Part shown: in pieces, positions 8,108 to 17,198 of the stretch | How positions within the stretch are numbered: the stretch's first letter is position 1 | Layout of the letters: every line of letters starts with the position of its first letter | NCBI RefSeq assembly: GCF_000826545.1 | Contig: NZ_CDME01000011.1 | Coordinates: forward strand, 584,001 to 648,000 | Reading direction: 5' to 3' | Length of the DNA: 64,000 nt | DNA from: Kibdelosporangium sp. MJ126-NF4 | GTDB lineage: Bacteria; Actinomycetota; Actinomycetes; Mycobacteriales; Pseudonocardiaceae | Position numbers and translations under genes: made by a program | The notes under the pieces: generated by a model | The model's database searches: none | The model's input: only the letters and a program-made list of their open reading frames with translations | What the model was told of the DNA's origin: nothing

Positions 8108-9649
8108 ATGGGTACTGCGCCACGTCGTGAGTGGGGTCGCACTGTCATCGCGCGCGACCCTGACCAGCTAGTTTGGGCTCTGTCCGCCCGGGAGTCCAGG
8201 ACCGTTGCCAAGGATGACCCGGACGACGAGGGGCAGGTCGCGTATCAGCTCAGCGACCTACGCAAGTTCGTGAAGGGCATCGGTGGTCGGATCGGTCTGG
8301 AGGTCGCCGAGCCGAACGTGTCGTCCTTCAAGCGCCGCAAGGTAATGCTTCCAGACGGGACGTTCGGCTACCGGGTCGTGCGGCCGGACTGGGAACGGCT
8401 CATGACTGCGCTGCGTCGTGGCGAGTGCAACGCGCTTGCCGCAGTAGATATCGACCGCGCCACGCGTGACCCCCGCATTCTGGAAGACTTGATCGACATT
8501 GTCGAACTGTACGGCGCGTATATCGTCAGCATGACCGGCAATATTGACTTGACCACTGACGAGGGGATTTCTTCCGCGCGTCGCCTGGTTGGCCAGCGCA
8601 ATGACGAGTCTCGGAATACGTCACGTCGTGTTGCGCGCGGAAAGCGCAAGGCAGCCGCGAAAGGCAAGAACCACGGCGGCCGATTTCGCCCGTACGGGTG
8701 GCGAAAAGACAGGGTGCGATTGAACAAGCGGGAGGCACAACGCCTACGCGACGCTGCGGAACGAATCATCAATAGCGGTATCACAGCGATCACGTTGGCA
8801 AAAGAGTGGAACCAGAAAGAGGTTCCAACGGTTAGCGGCGGCAAGTGGCGAGCTACGACCATTAGGAACATGTTCACTCGACCACGCATCTGCGGCATGG
8901 TCACGTACCGCGACGAGATTATGCGAGACGAGAAGGGCGTTCCGGTGCGCGGCTGCTGGGAGCCGATTCTCACATTGGAGCAGTATGAAGCGGTGGTGGC
9001 GGCGTGGGGACCGGGCCCGGTTTCATCCCGCCTTGGTGCCAAGGGGACCGGCCACCGAACGAAGCACCTGTTGGCGCCGTTTGTTCGATGCGGAAAATGT
9101 AACGCCCGAATGAACGGCAAGGAACTACCGGCAAGGGGCACAAAGGGCAGGCAGGTTCGTTATATATGCCCAGCCAAGGCAAATGGCGGCTGCAACGGTG
9201 TAGGTCGAGTGGGGACGGAGATTGAAGAGTATGTGACCGCGCTCGTCATCGCCGACCATGAGCGAATCTCAGCGGTGAAGCCCGACGACTTGCCCCCGTG
9301 GCCAAAAGAGAAAGAGCTCGCAGACCTAGAGGCCCGGATTAGCGAGTCAGCACAGCAGTACGAAGCGGGAAACTATCCAGGGGAGCACTATTTCCCTAGC
9401 TTGACGCGCATGGAAGCGACGTTGAAGAACCTTCGCAACGAGCAACGCAAGTATTCGGCACAACAGAGCTTGCAGACCTCGTCGGTCGCAAGCCTGGGCA
9501 AGATATGGAACTCGCCGTCCTTCACCATGGATCAAAAACACGCCGCGATCGCGAAAACGTTGACCACCATTGTCATTCACCCAGTCGGCAAGGGAACTCG
9601 CAAGTTCCACCCCGATCAGATCACCGTCGTTTTCCGTCGCGACAACTAA
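8108..9649 (+). CDS. Large serine recombinase (integrase)
   Basis: 513 residues. The N-terminal resolvase domain has the nucleophile serine in ALSARESRT, with DIDRATRD and an E-helix rich in Arg (DESRNTSRRVARGKRKAAAKG). The recombinase domain follows (GGRFRPYGWRKD... to RPRICGMVTYR), then a zinc ribbon with CGKCNARMNG and a second Cys pair (ICPAKANGGC). A helical C-terminal region of about 130 residues ends it. This is the usual order for large serine integrases that insert and, with an excisionase, remove an element. GC is lower than in chromosomal neighbours. TGCATACT about 9 bases before the ATG suggests a leaderless transcript. Confidence 0.93.
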   Translation: MGTAPRREWGRTVIARDPDQLVWALSARESRTVAKDDPDDEGQVAYQLSDLRKFVKGIGGRIGLEVAEPNVSSFKRRKVMLPDGTFGYRVVRPDWERLMTALRRGECNALAAVDIDRATRDPRILEDLIDIVELYGAYIVSMTGNIDLTTDEGISSARRLVGQRNDESRNTSRRVARGKRKAAAKGKNHGGRFRPYGWRKDRVRLNKREAQRLRDAAERIINSGITAITLAKEWNQKEVPTVSGGKWRATTIRNMFTRPRICGMVTYRDEIMRDEKGVPVRGCWEPILTLEQYEAVVAAWGPGPVSSRLGAKGTGHRTKHLLAPFVRCGKCNARMNGKELPARGTKGRQVRYICPAKANGGCNGVGRVGTEIEEYVTALVIADHERISAVKPDDLPPWPKEKELADLEARISESAQQYEAGNYPGEHYFPSLTRMEATLKNLRNEQRKYSAQQSLQTSSVASLGKIWNSPSFTMDQKHAAIAKTLTTIVIHPVGKGTRKFHPDQITVVFRRDN

Positions 9650-9665
9650 CAACCCACGCGGTAAA

Positions 9666-9703
9666 CGAAGAGACTCCCGGATGCTCGTCCGGGAGTCTCT
9701 TCG
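9666..9703. terminator. Perfect 16-bp hairpin between convergent int and transfer operon
   Basis: CGAAGAGACTCCCGGA (9666-9681) and TCCGGGAGTCTCTTCG (9688-9703) are exact inverted repeats around a 6-base loop. It lies 17 bp after the integrase stop and 27 bp beyond the end of the leftward operon, so it probably terminates both. There is no strong T tract on either side. Confidence 0.85.
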
Positions 9704-9729
9704 TCGTTATCGGGCCTGTAGCGCGGGTG

Positions 9730-10128
9730 CTACTTCGTCGGTACCTGAAGGCCGTAGATGGCTGCTACGGACCTCGCCCACTCCGCCGAACGAGGGGGAG
9801 CGTTCTTCAACTGTTGAGCCGCCCATTCCTCCGGTGTTGGCGCGTCGGACGCTGTGCGGCTCTCTGCGACGTTGGCCGCTCTGGTGGTGTGGTTGCGCCT
9901 CCTGCGTGGCTTTGGGCGCTGAGCGGACCGCTGAGACGATTCTGTGGAGGCGCTCTGCCGGGGGCTTGGGATGGCGTGGGCGTCAGGATCGGTGTGGGCG
10001 CCGGGGTCGGCGGGGGCGTGGTCCTGCCTGTCGGGTGTGTCGGTGGGTGCGTGGTGGTCATGCTCGTCGCTCCGGTGCGTGGTGTCCTGTGTCCGTGTGG
10101 TGTCGTGCGGTGCGTCGCTACTCGCCAT
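9730..10128 (-). CDS. Hypothetical protein, last gene of the transfer operon
   Basis: 132 residues beginning MASSDAPHDTT. The first 95 or so are low-complexity and rich in Thr, His, Asp and Pro. The last 35 look folded (TPEEWAAQQLKNAPPRSAEW). The ATG lies within the last codons of ftsK (11-bp overlap), which fixes the start by translational coupling. The stop is 27 bp from the shared terminator hairpin. Function unknown; position suggests an accessory transfer protein. Confidence 0.55.
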   Translation of the reverse strand: MASSDAPHDTTRTQDTTHRSDEHDHHAPTDTPDRQDHAPADPGAHTDPDAHAIPSPRQSASTESSQRSAQRPKPRRRRNHTTRAANVAESRTASDAPTPEEWAAQQLKNAPPRSAEWARSVAAIYGLQVPTK

Positions 10129-12559
10129 CGCCACCACCGTCCCTGTCGCCCTCGTCGGCGGGGGCAGGGAGGGAGTCGGCAGGTGTGCGCCGCGCACCGC
10201 GTTTTCCGGGGGTTTTGGCCTGTTGCGCGGAGTGGCCCGTACGTCTCCCTGTCGGGTGTTGGCGCTGGTCACCGGAGGGAGTTTCGGCGCGGGAAGCGTC
10301 GGGGAGAACTCCCTGCTTCCCTGATGCTTCCCTGTCGGTCTCCCCGTCCTGCGGTGTGTCCGTCTCCCGGGTGACGAGTGCGTGCGCCACGTCCTCCGCG
10401 CGCACGACCATGACCCCGCCCGTCTTGCGTGGCGTGATGCCGTCCTCGGCAAGTGCTGCGCTCAGGTCGCCGGGTGACCAGCCCTCGTACTCGGCAGCGT
10501 CGTGTGCGGCCAGTCGCGACAGGACTACCTGTGTCCGCACGCGTCGTTCGCCGCCCATCACGTGGGCGATGTCGGCCAGGTGATCAACCGACGGTGCTGC
10601 CTCGATCTCCAGCCGGTGTGTGTGATCGATGGCCCGGCCGGTCTCGGCGACCAGGCCCAGCGCGCGGACGATGACCGGTGTGACCTCGTCGGCTTCATCC
10701 TCGAACGGAATGTAGAACGTCCGCACCAGTTCGAACGGCCCATCGGTGACACCGACTGCGACGCAGGTTCCCCGGTCGGTGTGCATGCGCAGGTCAGTCG
10801 CGCGGATACCGGCCCGGTATCGGCCGGAACCGAGCAGCCCGTCGTTGGCGACCTGATCGGCTACGGAATACGCCACGCCGCACCCGATGTTGCGGGTCAC
10901 CTCCCGAGGCAAACTGTCCTTTGTGGGCGATTGGGTGGCGAGCAGCAACACAATGGCGTACTTGCGTGCCCGTTTGATCAACCGGACAGCCAACTCGGCG
11001 GCTTTCTTGCCGCACTTGGGATGTTGGAACAGTTCGTGACACTCGTCGATCGCGACAATGATCGGGTGCAAGCCGAGTCGCTTGTCGTTCGCCAGCTTGC
11101 GCGACACCTTCGGCGGGCTGCCCGGCTGCTGGCTCAGGACGCGCCCGCGTCGCTCCATTTCATCGATCAGGTCGGACAACGCCTGCGTGGCCGCTTCGGC
11201 CACCGAGTCATCCATTCCCATGCGGTAGCGGGACAAACGCGGCTCGAACGGCTTGAAATCAGGCGACTCGCCCATGACGAACGCCCACAATTCCGCCGTC
11301 GGGTCCAGTGCCGCACCGAGCATCAGCGTGCGCAGGCACGCGGATTTCCCTTGTCCGGGACGGCCACCGACCAACCAGGAACTACCGATCAACGGCGCGT
11401 TGATCACCAATCCGCGCTGAGACAGCCCGAACGGGACACCGTCGAAGATGTCGACCGTGCCGTCATACAGCAGCGGCCAGTCACCTGCGCCACTGCTCAG
11501 CACGCCCTTGTCGGCAACCCACAGATCAAGGATTCCGTCCTCATCGCCCTTGGTAGGCCACGTTTCCAACGCGGCACGCCCCAAGTTCGCCGCCAGTTTC
11601 GGCCGTTGCCCTGCCACCATGTCCGCCGTGACACCCAACGGCAAACGAACCTGCGCATAGGTGCCATCTCCGTCTCGCCGTGCGGGCACGGTGTAACCCA
11701 ATGCCCCGCCGTCGCGGAAGAACTTGTTCAACGGCGTGATTCCCAGGTGTGCCAACGCTTTGGAAATCATCCGCTCATCGATCCACGAATCAGCGTCGTC
11801 ACGGTCCGGTCGGATCAACCAACCCGCGCCCGGATCACGTTGTCTACCTTCAAAAGCAGCCGCGATCAACCACCCGGCGAGTATGATCATCATGATCGTC
11901 GGCGCTACCGCGGTGACCACCGTCCACGTCGTGTCAAGTCCGTTGTAGACGTTCGCCAGCCACGGCCACATGTCCTCACGGTCCATCCATGAGTCCAACG
12001 CCCACAACAGAAGCGCGACCGGAGTGACCACCCTGGCCACCATGACCACCCAATGTAGACACATACCAAGTCGCGCCCAACGTGCCCGGCCGTCCGCCCG
12101 GATCAACTCCTGTGCGGCCCGCCGTGCCTCCGCGTCACCGGCCAGCCGCGCTCGACGAGCATCCGCCCGAAGGTCGGCATACGTTGCCCAACACCAGAAC
12201 TTCGCGACCCATCGCCCATGTCCACGGACGGCAAACCACGCCAAACGCGCGATATCCCACGGTGCCTTGCGCAGCCGGTACCCGGCCACGGAACGCACCC
12301 GCGCCACCGAGTCCGACCGCCACACCGTCACCACGACCATGGCCAGCCACGTGCACACTCGGCGCCACCACGTCTGCCGGGAACCGCACGGGGACCACGG
12401 TGGCGGAGTCGGACGCGACACCCCACGGTCGGGACCGTCGTTCACGACTTCGCCGTCGTAGACCTTCCGTTCAATCTCGACACCCGGGCTATCGTCCGAC
12501 CGGTCACCGCCACCGTTCACGGGGCCGTTCACGGGACCGTTCATGAATGGGGCGTTCAT
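10118..12559 (-). CDS. FtsK/SpoIIIE-type DNA translocase (conjugal transfer)
   Basis: 813 residues. After a basic N-terminus there are about two clear TM segments near residues 180-250 (MCLHWVVMVARVVTPVALLLWAL and APTIMMIILAGWLIAAAF). The motor domain has Walker A GGRPGQGKSA at about 398 and Walker B HPIIVAIDECHELF at about 500, plus sensor-like LLLATQSPTKD. The C-terminal 130 residues are Thr/Gly/Asp rich and may bind DNA. AICE FtsK proteins move double-stranded DNA between mycelial cells, like TraB/TraSA. ATG 12559 overlaps the upstream stop (ATGA). Confidence 0.9.
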   Translation of the reverse strand: MNAPFMNGPVNGPVNGGGDRSDDSPGVEIERKVYDGEVVNDGPDRGVSRPTPPPWSPCGSRQTWWRRVCTWLAMVVVTVWRSDSVARVRSVAGYRLRKAPWDIARLAWFAVRGHGRWVAKFWCWATYADLRADARRARLAGDAEARRAAQELIRADGRARWARLGMCLHWVVMVARVVTPVALLLWALDSWMDREDMWPWLANVYNGLDTTWTVVTAVAPTIMMIILAGWLIAAAFEGRQRDPGAGWLIRPDRDDADSWIDERMISKALAHLGITPLNKFFRDGGALGYTVPARRDGDGTYAQVRLPLGVTADMVAGQRPKLAANLGRAALETWPTKGDEDGILDLWVADKGVLSSGAGDWPLLYDGTVDIFDGVPFGLSQRGLVINAPLIGSSWLVGGRPGQGKSACLRTLMLGAALDPTAELWAFVMGESPDFKPFEPRLSRYRMGMDDSVAEAATQALSDLIDEMERRGRVLSQQPGSPPKVSRKLANDKRLGLHPIIVAIDECHELFQHPKCGKKAAELAVRLIKRARKYAIVLLLATQSPTKDSLPREVTRNIGCGVAYSVADQVANDGLLGSGRYRAGIRATDLRMHTDRGTCVAVGVTDGPFELVRTFYIPFEDEADEVTPVIVRALGLVAETGRAIDHTHRLEIEAAPSVDHLADIAHVMGGERRVRTQVVLSRLAAHDAAEYEGWSPGDLSAALAEDGITPRKTGGVMVVRAEDVAHALVTRETDTPQDGETDREASGKQGVLPDASRAETPSGDQRQHPTGRRTGHSAQQAKTPGKRGARRTPADSLPAPADEGDRDGGGDGE

Positions 12560-13341
12560 GAACGCCCCCCGCCGTCGTTCACGGTCGCCTGTGCCGTCTC
12601 GGTGCCGTCGCCGGTCACCTCTGTGGACAGTGCGACCGCCAGCCGGGACGAGAGGCCACGCGAACAGCCGGTGACCTCCCGCACCCACGCGGGCGTGATC
12701 ACGACATCCGGTGTCCACGCCGCCCGTGCCCGCGTGAGGTACTCCGCCGCCGTAATCCGACGCGCCCGCACCGGAGGCGATACGGCGGGTTCAGGAACCT
12801 CAGGTGCGGCCACCTGCTCCGGTCCGGCCGTGACCGGCGTGCCGGTCGTGAACGGCGCCGTGTCGCGCGTGTCCGCCGTGAACGGCGGGCGGTGCCCGGC
12901 GGCATCCGTGTGCGCGACGAGCACCGCCTGTGTCAGCTTGTCCCGCAGGTCGGTCACCGCTTCTGCGGCCACGAACACCAGCAGGGGCGGCACCGAGTGC
13001 AACACGATGCCCGACAACGACCCCGCTGCGTAGGAACTCCACGTGTTCATGACGTACGTGGCTGCCATGGTGAACCACTTCGCCCGTCGCACCCATGGGC
13101 CGGTCCGTATCTGATAGCGCGCGGTGACCTGCTCCGCTCGCAGGATCGCCAGCAGTGCCAGTGACACCGTGGGGTCCAGCAGCCACGCCGCCAGCCACGG
13201 CAACGACCACACCACCGCGCCCGCTGCGGCGAACTGCTGAACGTTGGTCATCGTGAACGCGAGGCCGAGTCCAATCGCCGTCCAGCACAGCCGGTCGACT
13301 TGTACGCGCACCCTGGCCACGTCGTGGGGTGTGCTCATCAT
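12556..13341 (-). CDS. DUF2637 membrane protein
   Basis: 261 residues. Residues 14-125 carry four hydrophobic segments (LCWTAIGLGLAFTMT..., SLPWLAAWLLDPTVSLALLAIL, WFTMAATYVMNTW, VLHSVPPLLVFVAAEAV), the DUF2637 pattern that commonly accompanies FtsK in actinobacterial plasmids and AICEs. The C-terminal half is hydrophilic and ends with an HTH-like segment (ITAAEYLTRARAAW...EVTGCSRGLSSRLA), suggesting a DNA contact. The start is at one of two adjacent ATGs (13341 or 13338); ATG 13341 makes a 4-bp overlap with the upstream stop. Confidence 0.8.
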   Translation of the reverse strand: MMSTPHDVARVRVQVDRLCWTAIGLGLAFTMTNVQQFAAAGAVVWSLPWLAAWLLDPTVSLALLAILRAEQVTARYQIRTGPWVRRAKWFTMAATYVMNTWSSYAAGSLSGIVLHSVPPLLVFVAAEAVTDLRDKLTQAVLVAHTDAAGHRPPFTADTRDTAPFTTGTPVTAGPEQVAAPEVPEPAVSPPVRARRITAAEYLTRARAAWTPDVVITPAWVREVTGCSRGLSSRLAVALSTEVTGDGTETAQATVNDGGGRS

Positions 13342-13674
13342 CGACCACCGCCCCGACGCGTGTTGGTGTCCATCGTGGTCACCGTCAACGCTCTCGTGAG
13401 CGTGTAGGCGGCGACCAACGCCGGAAGACCCAACACGGCCAACAACAGGGACCGGTTGCTCGTCGCGTACGTGATCACGATCCACTGCACACCCACGATC
13501 AGCGCCGCCGTGAACGCCACCCGACCGGCCAGCGACAACAACCGGGCACCACTCCGTGCCGCAGCAGCTGCGGCACGCGCCCGGCGCACACTCACCCGCC
13601 AGACCCGTGAACAGCACGACCAGCGCACCGGCCCCGGCGAGGATCTCAACCGGCGTGAGCGTCAACCCAGTCAT
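13338..13674 (-). pseudogene. Small membrane protein gene with an apparent frameshift
   Basis: Upstream, ATG 13674 overlaps the whiB stop (ATGA) and starts MTGLTLTPVEILAGAGALVVLFTG, a membrane segment, but this frame then runs into Cys/Gly-rich nonsense. Another frame picks up at VWRVSVRRARAAAAAARSGA and continues through two more hydrophobic segments to a TGA at 13338, which overlaps the DUF2637 ATG. The two coupled ends are in different frames: the span is 337 bp, one more than a multiple of three. A single-base insertion near 13600 (mutation or sequence error) or a programmed shift would join them into a protein of about 111 residues. Confidence 0.65.
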
Positions 13675-14060
13675 CGGCCCTCGCCTCCCTCTGCCTCATC
13701 GCAGAGGTCAACCAGGTCACTCGTCGCGCGTTCACCGCGTTGCAGCCAATGCGGGTACAACGCCCGCCGATCCTCTTCGCCCAGTGCGCCCCACACACCG
13801 ACCGTCAACTCACCGGCCGTACGGAGTTCGAGCTCCAGACACTCCTCTTGCACGGGACACCGATCACACAGCCGGGCGGCCAACTCCCTGTCGGTCGCGT
13901 CCCGACCGGTCCACTCCGGCACATCGCCGCACGTGTACTCCCACACGCACTCGCCCTTTTCCATCACGATCGCGGCGAGGAACTCACGCGGAACCCAACG
14001 CAACCGGTCCAATCGCCAGGCGACATCTATCAACCAACGCTCATCCGCAGGCGTGGTCAT
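13671..14060 (-). CDS. WhiB-family iron-sulphur regulator
   Basis: 129 residues. The C-terminal part has the WhiB cysteines (CGDVPEW..., then LCDRCPVQEEC, the CxxCxxxxxC motif) that hold a [4Fe-4S] cluster. The turn GVWGALGEEDR corresponds to G[VI]WGG, followed by basic residues. The first part is longer and more divergent than in chromosomal WhiB proteins. WhiB-like proteins partner with sigma factors. ATG 14060 overlaps the xis stop (ATGA). Its place in the transfer operon suggests control of the element's own transfer genes. Confidence 0.85.
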   Translation of the reverse strand: MTTPADERWLIDVAWRLDRLRWVPREFLAAIVMEKGECVWEYTCGDVPEWTGRDATDRELAARLCDRCPVQEECLELELRTAGELTVGVWGALGEEDRRALYPHWLQRGERATSDLVDLCDEAEGGEGR

Positions 14061-14248
14061 CGCGCACCCCCGTCCGCCAAATGCGCAACGGCACGAGCGG
14101 GAATCAGCACCCGACCCCGACGGCGAACCACCTGCACACGACCCTGACGGATCGCACGGCACACACGGGAGTTCTCAACACCCAGCAGCCACGCAACCTC
14201 AGCGATAGAAAGCAAGCAGCGCGAATCACGAGAAATGTTGCTTGTCAT
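14057..14248 (-). CDS. xis: Excisionase-like small HTH protein
   Basis: 62 residues, MerR/excisionase-type winged HTH: LLSIAEVAWLLGVENSRVCRAIRQGRVQVVRRRGRVLIPARAVAHL. It is the first gene of the leftward operon, preceded by GAAGGA about 10 bases before ATG 14248. The length, fold and position in an integrase element suggest the recombination directionality factor that converts Int to excision. Small HTH proteins of this type can also be only transcriptional activators, so the symbol is provisional. Confidence 0.7.
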   Translation of the reverse strand: MTSNISRDSRCLLSIAEVAWLLGVENSRVCRAIRQGRVQVVRRRGRVLIPARAVAHLADGGAR

Positions 14249-14510
14249 GGTTAATTGGTCCTTCACTCTTGGCTGCGACTCGCGGGATGCGAGCCGCTGC
14301 CTCAAGTAAGACCGGCACCATGAAAATCCACTATGGTAAATAGTGAATGCGAAATTCAGCCTGAGAATATCCGCAGCTCAGAGTCATGACGTCATTGACC
14401 AACATTCAGAAGAAGAATGCAGTATTCCCGGCGGGGATGTTGATCAGGCTACGCGCACGTGTCAACGACGTAGGATGAGCACACATTGAACGTCCGGGGA
14501 CCTTCTAACG
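14249..14510. promoter_or_regulatory. Control region upstream of the xis-transfer operon
   Basis: A 262-bp AT-richer gap between xis and the Nudix stop. CACTATGGTAAATAGTG (14329-14345) has perfect 6-bp arms, and ATGACGTCAT (14386-14395) is a perfect palindrome. ATTCAGCCTGAGAAT lies between them. These are likely operators for the element's regulators, perhaps the XRE/TPR protein or WhiB partner. No gene was seen. Confidence 0.45.
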
Positions 14511-14984
14511 CTACTCCATCTCACCGCGCGTTAGACCGTGCTCCAGGTAAAACACTTCTCCAGACACGTGCGCACTATAGGCGGCAGTCAAGCGACGGGT
14601 GAGCCGCTGTGTCACGTAGTTTGCCAGGTTAGTAACAGGCACCCACTCGGCCGTTTCTACCTCAACGCCGTCGGGTCGCATGTTGTTTTCATCATACCCA
14701 AGCTCGCCGCAATCAAACACGTACAGAATCTTGTCGCCTTCAGCCTCACTGGGCGCCCAATCATGAACCAAGAGACGTCGGACAGTTCGGCAAAGCCCAA
14801 GTTCTTCCTTGAGCTCGCGCTCGCATGCGGTCGCGGGAGATTCACCATGGTCGACATAGCCACCCGGGATGTCCCACTTTCGGCCGCCGTAGGTCTTGCG
14901 GACAAGGAGAATCTCCTCGCCCTTTACGAAAAGCGCGCCGGATGCAAGTCGCGGTGTCGCGAACTTGGCGGCCGGGTCTTCCAT
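14511..14984 (-). CDS. Nudix hydrolase
   Basis: 157 residues with a complete Nudix box, GYVDHGESPATACERELKEE followed by LGL (GX5EX7REUXEEXGU). Nudix enzymes hydrolyse nucleoside diphosphates linked to another group, using Mg2+ held by the REXXEE glutamates. The ATG overlaps the stop of the XRE/TPR gene (TGATG), so the two form an operon. AICEs often carry a Nudix gene; Pif of pSAM2, a transfer immunity factor, contains this motif. That role here is inferred from context. Codon use is less GC-biased than in the flanks. Confidence 0.88.
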   Translation of the reverse strand: MEDPAAKFATPRLASGALFVKGEEILLVRKTYGGRKWDIPGGYVDHGESPATACERELKEELGLCRTVRRLLVHDWAPSEAEGDKILYVFDCGELGYDENNMRPDGVEVETAEWVPVTNLANYVTQRLTRRLTAAYSAHVSGEVFYLEHGLTRGEME

Positions 14985-16471
14985 CAGATTTCACCTCGGG
15001 CATTCACGCGTTGGGCAAGCTTATCGAGTTCGATGGACGGTTTACCGGCCCCACTTTGAATCAGGGTCGCGACTACCTTTTTGCTCAAATGGTGTTGACG
15101 AACCTGTTCAGGGGCCATCCTTTCTACTGTCATCATCACACCAAGCGCATCATCTCGATTACCCACCAGGCTGTGTGCTCGTGCAACATCCAGGAGGTAA
15201 CGCACTTGGCGTTCAACCGGAACAGCTTGCGGGTTCAGCGTGAGGGGTGAGTTAAGTATCGTCTGGACGTCGCCCAGTTCCGCAGCCGTGTTAACTCGAT
15301 GTATCGCAACATTGGTAGGACCAAAAGCCGTCCATAGATGGTTCGCGTCCTTATCCAGACGTCGTGCTGCAGTGTTTGCTTCATTCAGATAGTCAACAGT
15401 CTTAGACCTGTCGCCAAAACGGGCCGCTGCCATCGAACCAACGAGGTAAAGCGTCCCGTAGACAGATAGCGCAGCATTATCATCAGAGATCTCGTTTTCG
15501 AGGTATTCCGCGCCGGACTCAACTAGTCTCATAGCAGCTTCAAGGCGACTCGTCGAGACCAGCGCAAACGCAACTGACCGAATCAGGGAGCCACGAATAG
15601 CTGGACTATCCGCCGACTCAGCCGCGTTCATTCCGCGCTCGGCAGCAATCCACGCCATGTCTCGTTGACCCACTTTAATCAATACTGACGCGGCCGCCTG
15701 ATAAGAGAGAGCGAGCACTCGGAAGACCCTAACTCGCTCTGAGTCTCTACACTCGCGAGCAGCTATTTGAACGTCGGCAAGAAGGGTAGATATTCGAGTA
15801 GCTGCTGCTGTAAATCTCGACTGCTGATACGCGTCGAAAGCGATCCTTAGATCACGTTCAAGGACATCGATTGATGGGATTGAGTCCAGCTGATGTGAAC
15901 TGAATCGTAGGGTACTGAAACCGTAGTCGGCTAGGACCCCGCAAAGCTCAGCGATTGACGGCGAGATCGTTGAAGCCGGAACCAAAGAACCTTTCGGCGT
16001 TGCAGCGAAGCCCGGAGCGCTCTCCGAAACTTCAATGCGCCCCTCCCCAGGAAACAAAAACCAAAGCATGTGACGCGGCAGGCGCAGTTTTTCCGCATAC
16101 TCCCGCAAAGCCAGAATATTGTACTCCGGCGACCCTTTTTCCAACTTGCTAATCTGGCCTTGGTTAAGGCCCAGCCATCGACCTAGTGTGTCTTGACTGA
16201 TTGGTTTGCCTTGCAGTTTGAGCCAACGCACATGATTTCGGTATGCCCTGAACACCCTACCTATGTGCTGAGCCTCGAACGCGGCCCTAAATTCGTCAGT
16301 CTGAAAGAACTCTGGGCGAAGGTCGGTAGGCGGTCCTGAAAGCTGGTCGCGCTGGTTGTGCAAGCACTTGCTGCACATAGCCGCCGTGTTTTCGGCATCA
16401 AGCGGAGAACCACAAGCAGCACAGCATCTAACACCGCTAGCGAACCGTCCTCTTGGTCCAGGAACGCTCAT
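14984..16471 (-). CDS. XRE-type regulator with zinc ribbon and TPR-like repeats
   Basis: 495 residues. Near the N-terminus a four-Cys motif (CAACGSPL...MCSKC) probably binds zinc. An XRE HTH follows at about 85-140 (ISQDTLGRWLGLNQGQISKLEKG). From about 200 to the end it is all-helical with repeated A-rich pairs, such as RVFRVLALSYQAAASVLIKVG and GERGMNAAE-like segments, consistent with tetratricopeptide repeats as in peptide-responsive regulators. ATG 16471 gives the shortest sensible N-terminus. GC is low for the window. It is coupled to the Nudix gene and divergent from the Imm1-like gene. Confidence 0.8.
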   Translation of the reverse strand: MSVPGPRGRFASGVRCCAACGSPLDAENTAAMCSKCLHNQRDQLSGPPTDLRPEFFQTDEFRAAFEAQHIGRVFRAYRNHVRWLKLQGKPISQDTLGRWLGLNQGQISKLEKGSPEYNILALREYAEKLRLPRHMLWFLFPGEGRIEVSESAPGFAATPKGSLVPASTISPSIAELCGVLADYGFSTLRFSSHQLDSIPSIDVLERDLRIAFDAYQQSRFTAAATRISTLLADVQIAARECRDSERVRVFRVLALSYQAAASVLIKVGQRDMAWIAAERGMNAAESADSPAIRGSLIRSVAFALVSTSRLEAAMRLVESGAEYLENEISDDNAALSVYGTLYLVGSMAAARFGDRSKTVDYLNEANTAARRLDKDANHLWTAFGPTNVAIHRVNTAAELGDVQTILNSPLTLNPQAVPVERQVRYLLDVARAHSLVGNRDDALGVMMTVERMAPEQVRQHHLSKKVVATLIQSGAGKPSIELDKLAQRVNARGEI

Positions 16472-16713
16472 CTTCGCCCCCGCACTGTGCTGCGCTTGCT
16501 CTACCCGCCTTTGGCCAGCTTGCATCCGCCGCTAAGCGTACACCATGCGGGTGAACCTGCTCATTGGCCTGACGCTCTCATCTGCGGTATTCCCAGCATG
16601 ATTACCGGCATTCAAATGTTGATATAGACACGGTCGCATAGCGTGCCAGACAGTTAATGACGGGATTTTCAGTTCCTAGCCGAAACCATGTTAGAGGTAG
16701 GTAGCCGCCTTCG

Positions 16714-17169
16714 ATGGACTCCGCAAACAACGAGGAAATGATTGTCGTGACGGCTTCGCTCACCAAGGGAGGTGCCAGAGTGACGCACGGCATTCGCGAA
16801 TCGGTCCTTCTGGTTGATGAAATCCTAGTGCTCGATCACGACTATCAAGAAAGTTGCCTCTATATCGGTGATCACGAGTTCTACCAGTCGACGGATGGGC
16901 CGATTCCAGATCATCAGATGCGGGTCAGCGTTCGCCCATCTTCTGGCGTCGCGGCGCTAAACCACATGGATCAAGGCTCCGTCGCCAATTCTCACAATCC
17001 GCAGCGCCCGCCGCCACCGTTCGATCTAATATTCAACGGGAAAACTGGAATGGTCTTTCCGCGTACAGCACTCATATCGGTGAGTAACGCACGTCGAGCT
17101 TTAATCGAATGGCTACAAACTCGCAGGCGACCCAGTTGTATCGAATGGCGTTCCTTCGACCCCTACTGA
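16714..17169 (+). CDS. Imm1-family immunity-like protein
   Basis: 151 residues. The pattern MIVVTASLTKGG..., the phrase RVSVRPSSGVAALNHMDQGS, then FPRTALISVSNARRALIEWLQTRRRPSCIEWR closely resembles Imm1 proteins of actinobacteria, immunity partners of polymorphic (often deaminase) toxins. No toxin with a matching C-terminal domain lies upstream. The ATG at 16714 follows AGGTAGGTAG; ATG 16738 would start exactly at MIVV. It is the first gene of a rightward trio ending at a strong hairpin. It may be an orphan antitoxin carried by the element. Confidence 0.7.
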   Translation: MDSANNEEMIVVTASLTKGGARVTHGIRESVLLVDEILVLDHDYQESCLYIGDHEFYQSTDGPIPDHQMRVSVRPSSGVAALNHMDQGSVANSHNPQRPPPPFDLIFNGKTGMVFPRTALISVSNARRALIEWLQTRRRPSCIEWRSFDPY

Positions 17170-17198
17170 CGTTCACGGCCAATTCTAGGCAGGCGGGA

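Noticed and set aside
14249..14510. Possible CRISPR or iterons because of several short repeats
   Set aside because: The repeats are single palindromes, not regularly spaced identical units. They fit operators.
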